Assembly: GCA_028281765.1 (NCBI GenBank)
Contig: JANQJF010000035.1
Location: 1 to 59,142 of the forward strand
Direction: 5' to 3'
DNA length: 59,142 bases
Source of the DNA: Planctomycetota bacterium
Lineage (GTDB): Bacteria > Planctomycetota > UBA1135 > UBA2386
The notes beneath the pieces are model-generated. The model was not told where the DNA came from. It made no database searches and was given only the letters and a program-made list of their open reading frames with translations. Below, piece by piece: positions 35,808 through 46,400 of the stretch (position 1 is its first letter; the number at the start of each line of letters is the position of its first letter). The translations under genes were made by a program, and so were the position numbers.

Positions 35808-36812
35808 ATGGCGCGCGAGCCGATGGTCTGGGCCCCGGTCAAGATCGGAATCCTACGGGTGATCGAGCGCGCGGGAGGAAACCCGGACGCGGCGCTGGCC
35901 GCCGTCGGTCTGAGCCGAGCCAACCTTCAAGACCCCGAGTGCTACATCCCGATCCGGCAGTCGCTTGCCATTCCGGTCGCCGCTGCGGATGAGACCGGGG
36001 ACGAGTTCTTCGGTCTGCACTGGGGGCAGCACGATCGACCCGAGCACCTGGGGGCGCTGGCATACGTGGCCAAGCATTCACCCACGGTTCGAGCCGCGCT
36101 CCAGAACCTCGTGCGATACATCAGTATCGTGACGCAGGGCGTGGACCTGTGGACGACGCCGAACTCGCTTTGCTACCGGGTGCGCGATCCATCGATTCCG
36201 GACCTTCGACACAACAACGAGTATGTCGTCGCTTTCGGATTGAACCTGCTGCGGGCGGTCACCTCACCGAACTGGCGCCCACGCCACGTCTGGTTCCGCC
36301 ACTCCAAACCGGAACGCACCGATGAGTACCTCGAAGTCTTGGGCGTCGCACCTCGATTCGAGACGTCCTACAACGCCATCGGGTTCGAACCGGAGACTCT
36401 CGACGAGCCGAACCCCAACGCGGATCCGGAGCTCTTGCCCATCCTCGAACAGCACGCCGATGAGATCCTGAAACGCATGCCGCCTCTCGAGAACGTCGCC
36501 GCCTCGGTGCGAGAACAGATCGGTCGGTCGCTTGCGAGTGGAGTGCCCAGCCTCGAGCGCATCGCCGAACTCCTGTCCATCGGTACGCGCACTCTGCAGC
36601 GAAGACTCATCGACCAGGGCTGGAGCTTCCGCGATATCGTCGAAGACACGCGAAGACAGATGTGCCTCGGGTTCTTGAGTCGCTCGGAGATGCCGATGAC
36701 CGAGATCGCGTTCCTGACCGGATACTCGGAGCTCAGCGCGTTCGCCCGGGCGTTCCGTCGCTGGACGGGGAAGACTCCCGTGGAGTTCCGCCGGGAGCTG
36801 CGCGGCGGATAG
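35808..36812 (+). CDS. AraC-type transcriptional regulator (second of tandem pair)
   Basis: 334 residues, closely similar in layout to the gene before it: sensory part with FFGLHWGQHDRPEHLGALAY and LCYRVRDPSIPDLRHNNEY, then HTH_18 (LERIAELLSIGTRTLQRRL, TEIAFLTGYSELSAFARAF). It starts at ATG 35808, only 7 bases beyond the first gene's stop, without a clear Shine-Dalgarno sequence, suggesting translational coupling. Two near-identical-length paralogues in a row indicate duplication with diverged ligand domains; they may form a heterodimer or bind the same operators. No obvious target operon is adjacent. Confidence 0.93.
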   Translation: MAREPMVWAPVKIGILRVIERAGGNPDAALAAVGLSRANLQDPECYIPIRQSLAIPVAAADETGDEFFGLHWGQHDRPEHLGALAYVAKHSPTVRAALQNLVRYISIVTQGVDLWTTPNSLCYRVRDPSIPDLRHNNEYVVAFGLNLLRAVTSPNWRPRHVWFRHSKPERTDEYLEVLGVAPRFETSYNAIGFEPETLDEPNPNADPELLPILEQHADEILKRMPPLENVAASVREQIGRSLASGVPSLERIAELLSIGTRTLQRRLIDQGWSFRDIVEDTRRQMCLGFLSRSEMPMTEIAFLTGYSELSAFARAFRRWTGKTPVEFRRELRGG

Positions 36813-36838
36813 CCGCGTTCAGCCGGCGTTCGTCCCGC

Positions 36839-39259
36839 TCACTCCACGATCGGGTGCCGAATCGCGTTCGAGAGTCGCCACGTGCTCGCGTCCACACTCG
36901 GCACGAACAGCGCTTGGCTGAACAGCTCGAGCCCGACGATACTCGGCACCGCGGGGATCCCGAACTCCCATTCCACCGGAGACTGCACCGTCGCGCTCTG
37001 CGGCGGCAGCGTGATCGCGGCGCCGGCGTCCGCGTGGAGCGGGCCCCACGGCGTCGGGATCGCCGGGTCGAAGCGACTCAGCGCGACGAACGGATAGATC
37101 GTCTCGGTCGTGACGGTCTCGACGTGCCCACGCAGCACGATCTCGCTGCCCGTGCGACCGACGCGCGGGGCCAAGAGCTGGCGACGTCGGTTGTGGTAGA
37201 TCTCCACGCCGAAGTTGTAGCGCTCCATCAACACGTCGAGGTCGCCGTCCTGATCGAAGTCGGCCGCCAGTGGGCTTTGTTCGAAGTTGTCGAGCGCGCC
37301 GATCCACTGGAACGTCGGGCTGATGAAACCCGTGTCCGTCCTCTCGAAGAAGATGCGGATCGTGCCGATCGCAAAGACGTCGGTATCGCCGTCGAGGTCG
37401 AAGTCCGCGACGACGACGTCTTTGCAGAACGGCGTGGTGCCGAACGTCGCGACGGTGGTGTCCGTGAAGCCACCGTTGCCGTCGTTCTCGAACAGCCACA
37501 GGTTTTCCCACGAGAAGCTGCGGCTGCCGATGAAGATGTCGAGGTCGGAGTCGTCATCGACATCCACGATCGTCACGGTCTTGCCGAAACCGGAGAACTC
37601 GGGAGTCGGCAGGACCGCGGTGATCTCCGTGAAGTTCCCGTTCCCGTCGTTGCTGAACAGTCGCGGATAACCGGCCACGATCGAGCAAACGTCCAGGTCC
37701 CCATCGCCGTCGATGTCACCGGACGCCATGTCCAGGCTGTCCCCGAGGGGGCTGCTGAGGAGCGAGAACGAGAAATTGCCATCGTGCCGCAGGAGCCCGT
37801 TGGACCATGCGATGTCGTCGTCGCCGTCGCCATCGAAGTCCCCCACGGTCATGGAGCGGGCGAACCAAGCGGTGTATTCGAATGCGAACGTAAACCCGCC
37901 CGCGCCGTCGCCCTCGTAGATCACGAGGTCGTACGCGAAGTCGAGATTGCCGTCGTTGTCGAAGTCGCCGAACTCGATGTCGGGGCCGGAGTTGTAGTCC
38001 GGGTGCGGCAACGGGAACGGCGGCCGCGGCACGAACTGACCGAGCCCGTCGTTGAGGTGCACTTGGAACTCGGTCTCCGTGCGGGTCAGGACGTCGACAT
38101 CGCCGTCGTTGTCGACGTCGCCGGCAATCGATTCTCGGAACTCCCCCGTGAGGTACGGCAGCGCGCGCGGCGCCGCGTCGAAGAACTCACCCTGCCCATT
38201 GCCGAGGAACAGCGTCCGCGGCGGCCCGATCAGGTCGACGTCGCTGTCGCCATCGACGTCGACGACGGTAACCCAGCCGGCACCGAAACCCGTGAGGCTC
38301 GGAGTCTCGGTCGTGAAGCTGGCGCTGCCGTCGTTGCGAAGCAGCATCGGGAATCCCGTTCCCGCGATCGGCACGAAAATGTCGAGGTCCCCGTCCCCTT
38401 CGTAGTCGAAGGCCTCGACATCCGGCGACAGCGCCGTGTTGTAGGAAAGCGTCGAGACCAGAAGACCCGTGCCGTCGTTCACGAACAGTTCGATCGACGT
38501 CGCGAGGTCGGTGAAGCCGTCGCCATTGAAGTCGGCGAACGCGTGAGGCCCGCGCGGCGGGGTACCGACCGCGAAGCGTGCGGCCGTGACATCGCTGAAG
38601 TTGCCGCTGCCGTCGTTCTCCCACACGCGGTTGCTCATGAAGTCGAGGTCGCCGTCGCCGTCGATGTCGACGAGCTGGTTGACCGGCCACGCGAACACGA
38701 AGATCCCAGGGAACTCCGTGCCGGCCGTGAAGTTGCCGCTGCCGTCGTTGAGCCACGTCGCGATGTCGTTGAACTGCGGGCTCGGACCGCCGTACGTCAC
38801 GATGTCGGCATCACCATCGCCGTCGATGTCACCGGCGGCCGCATCTCCCCAACCGTCGAGGAGTGACAGGCTCGAGGACGTGAGGAAGCGCCCGCCGCCG
38901 TCGTTCCACGCGATGAATCGGCCCGCGTCGGTCTCGTAACCGACGTCGAGGTCGCCATCGCCATCGAAGTCGACGATCATCTCGCGCAAGGCGCTTGCGC
39001 CGACCGGCGAAGGAACGACCTCCAGCTCGGCGATGACTCCGTTCCCGTCGTTGCGCGCGAGTCGCCACGCGTCGGGATCCGAGTACTCGTGAACGAGGAT
39101 GTCGACGAATCCGTCTCCGTCGAAGTCGCGAATCATCGCCGGGTCATAGCTCACGCCATACGGCAACTGTGACGGTGAAAACGAGGGTGTGATCCGCTGC
39201 GCCGTGAGAGGCGTCAGGATCGCAGTGCCGAGAGCGAACGAGGTGAGGAGTCGGAGCAT
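36839..39259 (-). CDS. Secreted FG-GAP/VCBS repeat protein with C-terminal domain
   Basis: The start ATG at 39259 (MLRLLTSFALGTAIL) follows GGGAAG and begins a signal peptide. About ten repeats with Ca-binding DFDGDGDLDV-type motifs (DFDGDGFVDILV, DIDGDGDADIVT, DFDNDGNLDFAY) make an FG-GAP/VCBS beta-propeller of about 690 residues. Such propellers bind polysaccharides or partner proteins, or serve as scaffolds. The last ~110 residues lack the repeats and, from LAPRVGRTGSEIVLRGH on, are plausibly a divergent form of the conserved C-terminal domain. It converges with the AraC pair. Confidence 0.87.
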   Translation of the reverse strand: MLRLLTSFALGTAILTPLTAQRITPSFSPSQLPYGVSYDPAMIRDFDGDGFVDILVHEYSDPDAWRLARNDGNGVIAELEVVPSPVGASALREMIVDFDGDGDLDVGYETDAGRFIAWNDGGGRFLTSSSLSLLDGWGDAAAGDIDGDGDADIVTYGGPSPQFNDIATWLNDGSGNFTAGTEFPGIFVFAWPVNQLVDIDGDGDLDFMSNRVWENDGSGNFSDVTAARFAVGTPPRGPHAFADFNGDGFTDLATSIELFVNDGTGLLVSTLSYNTALSPDVEAFDYEGDGDLDIFVPIAGTGFPMLLRNDGSASFTTETPSLTGFGAGWVTVVDVDGDSDVDLIGPPRTLFLGNGQGEFFDAAPRALPYLTGEFRESIAGDVDNDGDVDVLTRTETEFQVHLNDGLGQFVPRPPFPLPHPDYNSGPDIEFGDFDNDGNLDFAYDLVIYEGDGAGGFTFAFEYTAWFARSMTVGDFDGDGDDDIAWSNGLLRHDGNFSFSLLSSPLGDSLDMASGDIDGDGDLDVCSIVAGYPRLFSNDGNGNFTEITAVLPTPEFSGFGKTVTIVDVDDDSDLDIFIGSRSFSWENLWLFENDGNGGFTDTTVATFGTTPFCKDVVVADFDLDGDTDVFAIGTIRIFFERTDTGFISPTFQWIGALDNFEQSPLAADFDQDGDLDVLMERYNFGVEIYHNRRRQLLAPRVGRTGSEIVLRGHVETVTTETIYPFVALSRFDPAIPTPWGPLHADAGAAITLPPQSATVQSPVEWEFGIPAVPSIVGLELFSQALFVPSVDASTWRLSNAIRHPIVE

Positions 39260-39522
39260 CGAAATCTTCCCGATCGAATGGTTGGTCCGAGATTGGCCCA
39301 CTGTAGTGCAGGCGAACGCCTGACGGGCCGGGACGGTACGGGAATTCCGCCGTCGGGTTTCCGTCGCGGTATCGGCGGATCGACGGTCGGAGAAATCCTC
39401 GAAGCCAGTCCGGCCGTGCAGACGACAGCGTCGCCGGCGCGATCGAGGCGGCGTAACCGATTCGTTCGATCCACGGCATCTCGTGGGTGAGACGAGGACT
39501 GCCGTGGCGTAGCTTCCACGGC

Positions 39523-39771
39523 GTGGTCGAACGCAAGACGATCTCGATCTACTGCGCCAAGTGCCGCGCCCATCTCTACGACTACAAGAAGGGCGGGACC
39601 GGCGGCCTCGTGAAGTGCTTCGTCGAGCGCATCGTCAAGGACTCGACCGCCGGCGATCTCCACTGCCCGAAGTGCGGCCAGGAATTCGCGCGGGCGCGCG
39701 AGCTGGCCGGCAAGCCGATCCACAAGATCGTGCAGGGGAAGGTGTTCACGAAGGGGATGCGCCGGAAGTAA
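39523..39771 (+). CDS. Small zinc-ribbon protein
   Basis: 82 residues from a GTG at 39523. YCAKC near the N-terminus, a single Cys in LVKCFVERI, then HCPKCGQEF give two CxxC pairs for one zinc; the rest is KTISIYCAKC, GKPIHKIVQGKVF. I recognise this as a small conserved zinc-ribbon protein found in several bacterial phyla; its function is unknown. The frame runs further upstream, but no better start is visible. It is divergent from the FG-GAP gene. Confidence 0.8.
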   Translation: MVERKTISIYCAKCRAHLYDYKKGGTGGLVKCFVERIVKDSTAGDLHCPKCGQEFARARELAGKPIHKIVQGKVFTKGMRRK

Positions 39772-39857
39772 GGCGCGACGGCCCGAGGCCTAGTGCCCCG
39801 CGTCCGAGTCCGCATCATTAGTAACCGCCATTCGACCCGCGCGCTGCGTTGCTGCTC

Positions 39858-39907
39858 CCCAACTTGTCTACTGACAAGCCGTGTCGTCGCAGCGCCTTGC
39901 GCGCGAA
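39858..39907 (-). repeat. 50-bp repeat, inverted copy of the sequence at the right edge
   Basis: 46 of 50 bases match the reverse complement of 59093-59142. It contains a perfect 6-bp hairpin stem CTTGTC/GACAAG with a 4-base loop. Read on the minus strand it encodes RFARKALRRHGLSVDKLGSS, in a frame of about 44 residues that stops in the intergenic space. Confidence 0.85.
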
Positions 39908-40050
39908 TCGACTGACGCGGCTACTTTCGTTACGGACTCCAGACGAGGGACACTAGTGGGGCGCCTGAATTCCTCGGAATTCGAGAACCCGACGCGGCGA
40001 CCGCGACACGAATCGGATTGAACCTTCAGCCTTGGCTCCGAAAGGGCTCC

Positions 40051-41715
40051 ATGCTCCGCATCCTCTGTACCGCGTTCGCAACATCCGCCGGTCTGTTCGC
40101 CCAGACGACGCATTCCGTCCAAACGGTGACCGAACTCACTACTGCGATCAACAACGCGTTGGCCGGCGACACCATCCTCGTCGATCCCGGCGACTACCGA
40201 CTAACGACTACCCTTCGCATCCGAACACGCGGCACGGCCTCACAACCGATCAAGCTGCTCGCGAACGGGAAGCCACGCCCGGTGATCCACGGTGGGAGTG
40301 CCGACCACACCGCTGCGATCCTCTTCCAAGGAGCGGCGCATTGGCACATGCGCGGGTTCGAGATCGACGGCGAAAGGATCGCAAACCCCAGCAACTACAA
40401 GTCCGGAATCTGCGTGATGCCGTGGTACACCACGAGCAATCCGACGCCTTACACCCCAGCTCACGACATTCTGATCGAGGACTGCGACGTGCACGACTGC
40501 ACGCACACCGGAGTGCAGATCCGGTGCGCCTCCCGCTGCACGATCCTGAACTGCGACTCCCACCACAACACGGACGAAGGCAACCCTGGCAGCCAGGGTG
40601 AGAACGCTGACGGCTTCCAAATCGTCTACACGGACTACTGGAATCCCCTTGGTGGCGTGCCGTCACACTGCCACAGCAACGTGATCTACGGCTGCCGTGC
40701 CTGGAACAACGCCGACGACGGCTACGACTTCTGGCAGTCGTACCCGGTCACCGTGCAGAACTGTCAGGCTTGGAACAACGGATTCCCGGTTAGTGGTAGT
40801 GAAGGCAGCGCGTTTCGCGGCGATGGCAATGGCTTCAAGCTCGGCCAGCAGGGTCGCGGTCACACCGTGATCGGTTGTGCAGCCTGGAACAACGATCTCC
40901 AGGGTTTCTCCACGAACGGTGCTCAAGGCCCGTGCACGCTTATCAACTGCACGGCCTACTCGAACGGGCTCGCGACCGCGCACCCAGATTCCACTCCGCA
41001 CACCGGCCTCCCGAACTTTCTCCTCCGATCGCAGGGTTCCGGCGGCGCCGACAGCGACTTCGAGCACGTGGTGTTCAACTGCTTGTCGGTGGACCCGGGC
41101 AACGGCAACGACACGAACTCGCAGGCGGGCCTCGATCCGATGGTCAGCAGCCACAATTCATGGGAGATCAGCTACTCCGTGCCCGGTGAGACATTCGAGC
41201 TCTCGCCGCCAATCGGCTACCTGAACAGCTACGTCGCGCCTGCACGCGCGGCCGATGGGGACCTGCCGATCGACAACTTGCTTCGGTTGGCGTCCGACTT
41301 GACCGACCTGATCGACGTCGGTGCGCATGTGGGAACAAGCCGCCCATTCACCGGAACTGCTCCGGACATCGGGGCCTACGAAGCTGTCATGAATCCTGGC
41401 AACAACGTGGAACTCCGCATCCTCGGCAGCCGCGAAGTCGCCGCCGACCTGTCTCTAAGCACCACACTCGGAGTTCATTCGACCAGCACCGCATCCGGCG
41501 CCAACACGCTTTACGTTGGGCTACTGGATATCAGCTCGCACACCACATCGGGCCTGATTGTCGAGGACACGATTGTCGGAGCAAGCGGAACGATGGCGGA
41601 GTTCGAGATTCCGTTCCCCCACGAGGGCTATCGGACCGTGATGTTCCGCGCGGTCAACACCGGGGGATCAACGACGCTCGTGTCGGACATCACCGAGGCA
41701 TTCCGCCTGAGGTGA
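40051..41715 (+). CDS. Secreted pectate lyase-like protein (polysaccharide lyase family 9-type beta-helix)
   Basis: ATG 40051, after AAAGGG, begins a signal peptide (MLRILCTAFATSAGLFA). A parallel beta-helix follows, with PL9 signatures: GENADGFQ (Asp187), CRAWNNADDGYDFW (Asp222, Asp223, Asp226) and GNGFKLG (Lys263). In Dickeya PelL, four Asp residues and one Lys do Ca2+ binding and base catalysis, with the same D-D-x-x-D spacing; these are all kept, so an active pectate or other polyuronate lyase is likely. The last ~110 residues form a beta-rich C-terminal region (ending DITEAFRLR), distantly like the domain of the other secreted proteins. It degrades homogalacturonan-like polymers outside the cell. 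Confidence 0.9.
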   Translation: MLRILCTAFATSAGLFAQTTHSVQTVTELTTAINNALAGDTILVDPGDYRLTTTLRIRTRGTASQPIKLLANGKPRPVIHGGSADHTAAILFQGAAHWHMRGFEIDGERIANPSNYKSGICVMPWYTTSNPTPYTPAHDILIEDCDVHDCTHTGVQIRCASRCTILNCDSHHNTDEGNPGSQGENADGFQIVYTDYWNPLGGVPSHCHSNVIYGCRAWNNADDGYDFWQSYPVTVQNCQAWNNGFPVSGSEGSAFRGDGNGFKLGQQGRGHTVIGCAAWNNDLQGFSTNGAQGPCTLINCTAYSNGLATAHPDSTPHTGLPNFLLRSQGSGGADSDFEHVVFNCLSVDPGNGNDTNSQAGLDPMVSSHNSWEISYSVPGETFELSPPIGYLNSYVAPARAADGDLPIDNLLRLASDLTDLIDVGAHVGTSRPFTGTAPDIGAYEAVMNPGNNVELRILGSREVAADLSLSTTLGVHSTSTASGANTLYVGLLDISSHTTSGLIVEDTIVGASGTMAEFEIPFPHEGYRTVMFRAVNTGGSTTLVSDITEAFRLR

Positions 41716-41724
41716 CAGCCGCCG

Positions 41725-42783
41725 TCACTGCAGCTCGACAGTCACGGCGTTGCCGACACGGAACTGTCCGCCACCTTGATCGATCAACGCCTGCAGCGTG
41801 ATCTCCAGTGGCGGCAGTCCGGCCGGCAACGCCAAGACATTCACTCCTGTATCAGTGCTGAACACCGGCATGAACAGATCGTCGAGCAAGCTGCCCGCCA
41901 TCGTGAACAGGGCCGGGTCGGACGGGTTCAAGAACCACGGCGGAAAGAGCAGCGTACCCATCGGCGGGAGTAGCGGGGTCAGATCGAGAGCGGTCGGCCG
42001 ACCCAGGTAGCCGAGGAGGAGGTAGTGCGAGGGGTCCGTCGTGGTTGGCGGCTGGTGGATCTCGATCGAGAACGGCTGGCCGACCGGGGTCGCCACGGTG
42101 TGCTCGGTGCCGCCACGCGATCCGTTGACGGTAAGCACGTCATAGGGTCCGCCGACGCCCAGGCCGACGACGCCATCCGCGTCGGTCAGTCTGCGGATCT
42201 GGATCCCGTTGAGCGGCGCGACCGTGCCTCCCGCGAACAGACCCGAGTGCGCGTTGAGAACACCGTTCGTGACGTTCGCGATGTGCACGGAGTACACCGT
42301 GCCGATCTCGACCTGGCCGGGCCACGCGCCGCCGATGATGCGCGGGCCCTGCGTCGACTCGTCGCAGGTCACGCGCGCGAAGATGTTCGGGTTGGGCCCG
42401 AACCAAGCGTAGGTGATGACCTGGTAGGTGCCGTTCTGCAGGTTCTGGAACCGCAGACAGCTCTCGACCTGGTTGAACGTGGCGAGGTAGGTGTCGAGCA
42501 AGAGTTCGTCGTCCCCGCTGGTCTGCGGGTGGTCCGCACTCGGCGTGGCGGAGCCGCCGAGATTGCGCACGGTGACGCCGGTGTTGACGCCGTTGACGTC
42601 GGCGATCGGGTAGTGGGTGCCCCAAGTGCCGACGATGTTGTTCCACATTCCGGCGATGCCAGCGGCAGCGTAGGTCGCGGACGGCCCCGCGCCCGAACTC
42701 GTGAAGTTGACGTTGAAGGCCTGAGCCGGGAGGGGAACGCTGGCCGCCAGTGCCAGCAGTGCGCATACGGTTTTGGTACTCAT
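41725..42783 (-). CDS. Secreted protein of unknown function with C-terminal beta domain
   Basis: The ATG at 42783 (MSTKTVCALLALAASVPLPA) gives a signal peptide; the frame is open upstream without support. Mature length is about 330 residues, beta-rich, with AFNVNFTSSG, ATYAAAGIAGMWN and repeated GG/NG turns. The C-terminal end (GLPPLEITLQALIDQGGGQFRVGNAVTVELQ) ends in a GNAV motif like those closing the shared C-terminal domain. No catalytic motif was recognised. It is convergent with the pectate lyase (10 bases between stops) and divergent from the sigma-factor gene. Confidence 0.75.
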   Translation of the reverse strand: MSTKTVCALLALAASVPLPAQAFNVNFTSSGAGPSATYAAAGIAGMWNNIVGTWGTHYPIADVNGVNTGVTVRNLGGSATPSADHPQTSGDDELLLDTYLATFNQVESCLRFQNLQNGTYQVITYAWFGPNPNIFARVTCDESTQGPRIIGGAWPGQVEIGTVYSVHIANVTNGVLNAHSGLFAGGTVAPLNGIQIRRLTDADGVVGLGVGGPYDVLTVNGSRGGTEHTVATPVGQPFSIEIHQPPTTTDPSHYLLLGYLGRPTALDLTPLLPPMGTLLFPPWFLNPSDPALFTMAGSLLDDLFMPVFSTDTGVNVLALPAGLPPLEITLQALIDQGGGQFRVGNAVTVELQ

Positions 42784-42873
42784 GAAGTGCTCTCTGGGGG
42801 TCCGTTGTCGGATCGCGCCAGGAAGGCGAGAATGCGCCGCGGACCCCGACACGGTTTCTCGGCTTTATTTCGC

Positions 42874-43422
42874 ATGACCCCGCGCCCCGGCTTCGACGTC
42901 ACGGACGACCTGCTGGCGGCGGTCCATCGCGAACTGCGGTCGCTGGCGGCGATGTACATGCGCAACGAGCGACCGGATCACACGCTGCAGACGACGGCGC
43001 TGGTGCACGAGGCGTACGTGCGGATGCGAGGCCGCGACGACGCGGGGTGGCAGACCCCGGTGCACTTCGTCGCGGTGGCGGCGACGACGATGCGCCAGGT
43101 TCTCGTCGACCACGCGCGCGCGCGCAACACCGACAAGCGCCGCGCCGATCGGTCTCGCGTGCCACTCGAGGCGGTCTACGAAGACGTGCGCGCCGACCCG
43201 ACCGACCTGTGCGCGCTGGACGAAGCGCTGCGCCGACTCGCCGCCGAAACGCCACGCGCGGCGCGCGTCGTCGAGCTGCGCTTCTTCGGCGGACTGACGG
43301 TCGCGGAGGTCGCCGGCCTCCTCGACCTCACCGAACGCACGATCGAGCGCGACTGGCGCTACGCACAGGCGTGGCTGCGTCGAGCGATGAGTCGTGGCGC
43401 ACTGGAATCGACGCGTGGGTGA
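42874..43422 (+). CDS. ECF sigma factor (Sig-70_X6-like, kinase-associated)
   Basis: 182 residues from ATG 42874. Region 2 includes HRELRSLAAMYMRNERPDHTLQ and FVAVAATTMRQVLVDHARAR, and region 4 VVELRFFGGLTVAEVAGLLDLTERTIERDW. Compared with classical ECF factors it has the HTLQTTALVHEAYVRM segment of the ECF group that is encoded with Ser/Thr kinases. The stop falls inside the kinase gene (overlap of 29 bases, or 8 if the kinase starts at GTG 43415). The kinase is probably its regulator; the regulon is unknown. Confidence 0.92.
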   Translation: MTPRPGFDVTDDLLAAVHRELRSLAAMYMRNERPDHTLQTTALVHEAYVRMRGRDDAGWQTPVHFVAVAATTMRQVLVDHARARNTDKRRADRSRVPLEAVYEDVRADPTDLCALDEALRRLAAETPRAARVVELRFFGGLTVAEVAGLLDLTERTIERDWRYAQAWLRRAMSRGALESTRG

Positions 43423-46400
43423 TCGACAGGACTACGCGCGCGACCTGTTCAACGACGCACTCGACCGGACTCCGCGTTCCCGCGCGCAGTTCCTCGACGA
43501 CGCGTGCCACGGCGACGCGGCGCTCCGCCGCGAGGTGGAGTCGCTGCTGGCAGCATGGCACGACGGCGGCCCGTTCCTCGAACCACGCATCGACGCGTCG
43601 ACGGAGCTCGGCGATGTCGGACCATTCGAACTGCGTGGCGAACTCGGCCGCGGCGGACAAGCCGTGGTCTACCGCGCGCGGGATCGCCGCACCGGTGGTG
43701 ACGTCGCGCTGAAGGTCCTGTCGATTCCACTGCAGCGACGCGACGACGCCGTTGCGCGGTTCCTGCGCGAAGCGCGCAGTGCCGCCCGGCTCGAACACCC
43801 CGGCCTCTGCCGCGTGTTCGAGTGCGGGGACGCAGGTGGCGTTCTGTACTTCTCGATGGAGCTGATCGAAGGCGAAACGCTGCAGGATCGTATCGCGGCG
43901 GCGCGGCAAGCCCATCGGTCGGAACCGATCGACGAGGTGCTGAAACGATTCGTCCGCATCGCGGAGGCGCTGCAGTTCGCGCACGAGAGCGGACTCGTGC
44001 ACCGCGACATCAAGCCCGGCAACATCATGCTGCGAGCTGACGGGACGCCGGCCGTGCTCGACTTCGGTCTCGTGCGCGACCTCGAACAGAGCGGCGCGTC
44101 GATGACGCGGTCCGCGGACGTGCTCGGCACTCCGTACTACCTCGCGCCCGAACAACTCGCCACCGACCACACGAGCGTCGACAGTCGTGCAGACGTGTAC
44201 GCGCTGGCCGTCACGCTCTACGAATGCCTCACGCGCACGCGTCCGTTCGACGCCGCGACCCGCGACGGACTGTATCGACGCATCCTCGGCGGTGGCGCGC
44301 CGGATCCGCGGCGGTTCGAACCGTCGATTCCGCGGGACCTCTGCGTCGTTCTCGAAACGGCGATGGAAGTCGACCCGGCGCGCCGCTACGCGACGGCTCG
44401 AGACTTCGCGGAGGACCTCCGCCACGTGTTGCTCCGCCGGCCGATTCGGGCACGGCGCGCGAGTTCCTGGCAGCGCACGCGACAGTGGGCGCAGCGCCAT
44501 CCGGTGCTCGCGACCGCGACGGGCGGCGTGTTCGTCGCCGTGGCCGGCGCGCTCGTCGTCGCGCTCGTGATGCTGGCCGACGTCGCGGCCGAACGCGACC
44601 GCGTGCGCATCGAGGCCCTCGTGCGGGCTTCCGCCGAAGTCGCGCGGACGGATCCGCAGCTCGGCCTGCAGCTCGCATTCGAAGCGGCGCGACGAGAGCA
44701 GAACGTCACGACGAGTTCGCAGCTGCACCGCGCGCTGGCCGCGTCGCGCGAACGCGCCGTGTTGCGTCCCAGTGGTGGCAAGGTTCGCTTCGCGTGCTTC
44801 GCGCCGAACGGGCAGCGCGTGGTCACGCAGACCGCCGGATTCGTCGAACTGTGGAACACGAGCGGAGATCGCATCGCGTCACATGAGCTATCGCGCACCG
44901 GACCGATCGCGTTTGCACCGGATGGCAGCGCGTTCGTCGTGCCGTGCGCGGATCACACGGCGCGCGTGATCGCGGTCGACGGCACCGAACGACGCGTGCT
45001 TCGCGGACACACGGCCGCGGTGACCGGGGCGGCCTTCTCCCTGGAAAAGACCGCGACCGTGTCGCGCGACGGCAGCTTGCGAATTTGGCCCGCGGACGGC
45101 GATCCCGTCGTGTGCTCGCATGACGCCGCCGTGCTGTGCGTCGCCGGGACACCGAATGGCGGTTTCGTGACCGGCTCTGTCGACGGAGTCGTGCGTCGCT
45201 GGAGCGCCACCGGCGAACCGCTCGAAACGTTCAGCCAGCACGAACGCCCGGTGACCGAAGTCGACGTGTCGCCGAACGGCGCGGTCGTGTCTCGCGACTC
45301 CTCCGCCGTCTGGCTGTGGGACGAGGGCGAAGCCCGCGCCCTACCCGCGGCGAAGGACTTCTTCAACTCGGTCGAGTTCTCGCCCGACGGGTCTCGCGTC
45401 CTGACATCGTGCGCCGACCACACTCTGAGCGTGTGGTCGACCGAGGCTCAATTGCTCGCCCGCATGCGCGGGCACGAAGCACCGGTCGAGATCGCACGTT
45501 TTGCACCGGATGGCCGTCGCGTCATCAGTGGCTCTTCCGACCTGACCGCGCGCGTGTGGGACGCGGACGGCGACGCGGCGTTCGAGCTGCGCGGCCACGG
45601 CTCCGCGATCGTCGCCGCGTCGTTCTCGCCCGACGGTCGCATGCTGCTGACCGGCTCGGACGACCGCACCGTGCGCCTTTGGAATCCGAACCCGCCGGAA
45701 CTCCCGGTGCTGCGCGGGCACGATCTCGGGCTCTACGACGCGAAGCCGCTCGGCGACGGCGGCGCGTTCGTCACCGCGTCCCGCGACCGCACGGCCCGGA
45801 TCTGGACCGACCCGGACTCGACCGATCGAGAACTGCGTGGGCACGGCGGCATGGTCTTCTCCGCGAGCCCGGTCGACGGCGGCGAGACGGTGATGACCAC
45901 GGGATACGACCAGACCATCCGCTTTTGGAATCGGGACGGGCAACAGATCGGCTTTCTCCAGAACGCCACGGGACGCTTCTTCGACTCGATCGACCCGAGC
46001 GGAGAACTCCTGCTCGCACGGCACCACAACCGCTCGATCCGCATCGTTCGCCGTAGCGATGGGAGCGAACGGTCAAGACTCGAAGGTCACACGGACATGA
46101 TCTGGTGGGCCGAGTTCGCGCCGAGGGGCGACGCGGTCGTCACGGCGAGCGCCGACGGCACCGCGCGCGTCTGGAGTCTGGACGGCGCGTGCACCATCGT
46201 GATGGACAAGCACGAGGACCGCGTGCGCAGCGCCACGTTCTCGCGAACAGGGCAACGGATCGTGACGACTTCCGACGACGGAACCGCCCGCGTCTGGAAT
46301 CACGCGGGCGACTGTGTCGCCGTGCTGCGCGGCCACCGCGCCGAAGTCCTGCAGGCCGAGTTCTCGCCCGACGAGTCGCGGATCGTGACCGCCTCACGCG

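Noticed and set aside
36662..38866. 734-residue plus-strand frame
   Set aside because: Mirror image of the FG-GAP repeats; the minus-strand protein has a signal peptide and Ca-binding repeats.
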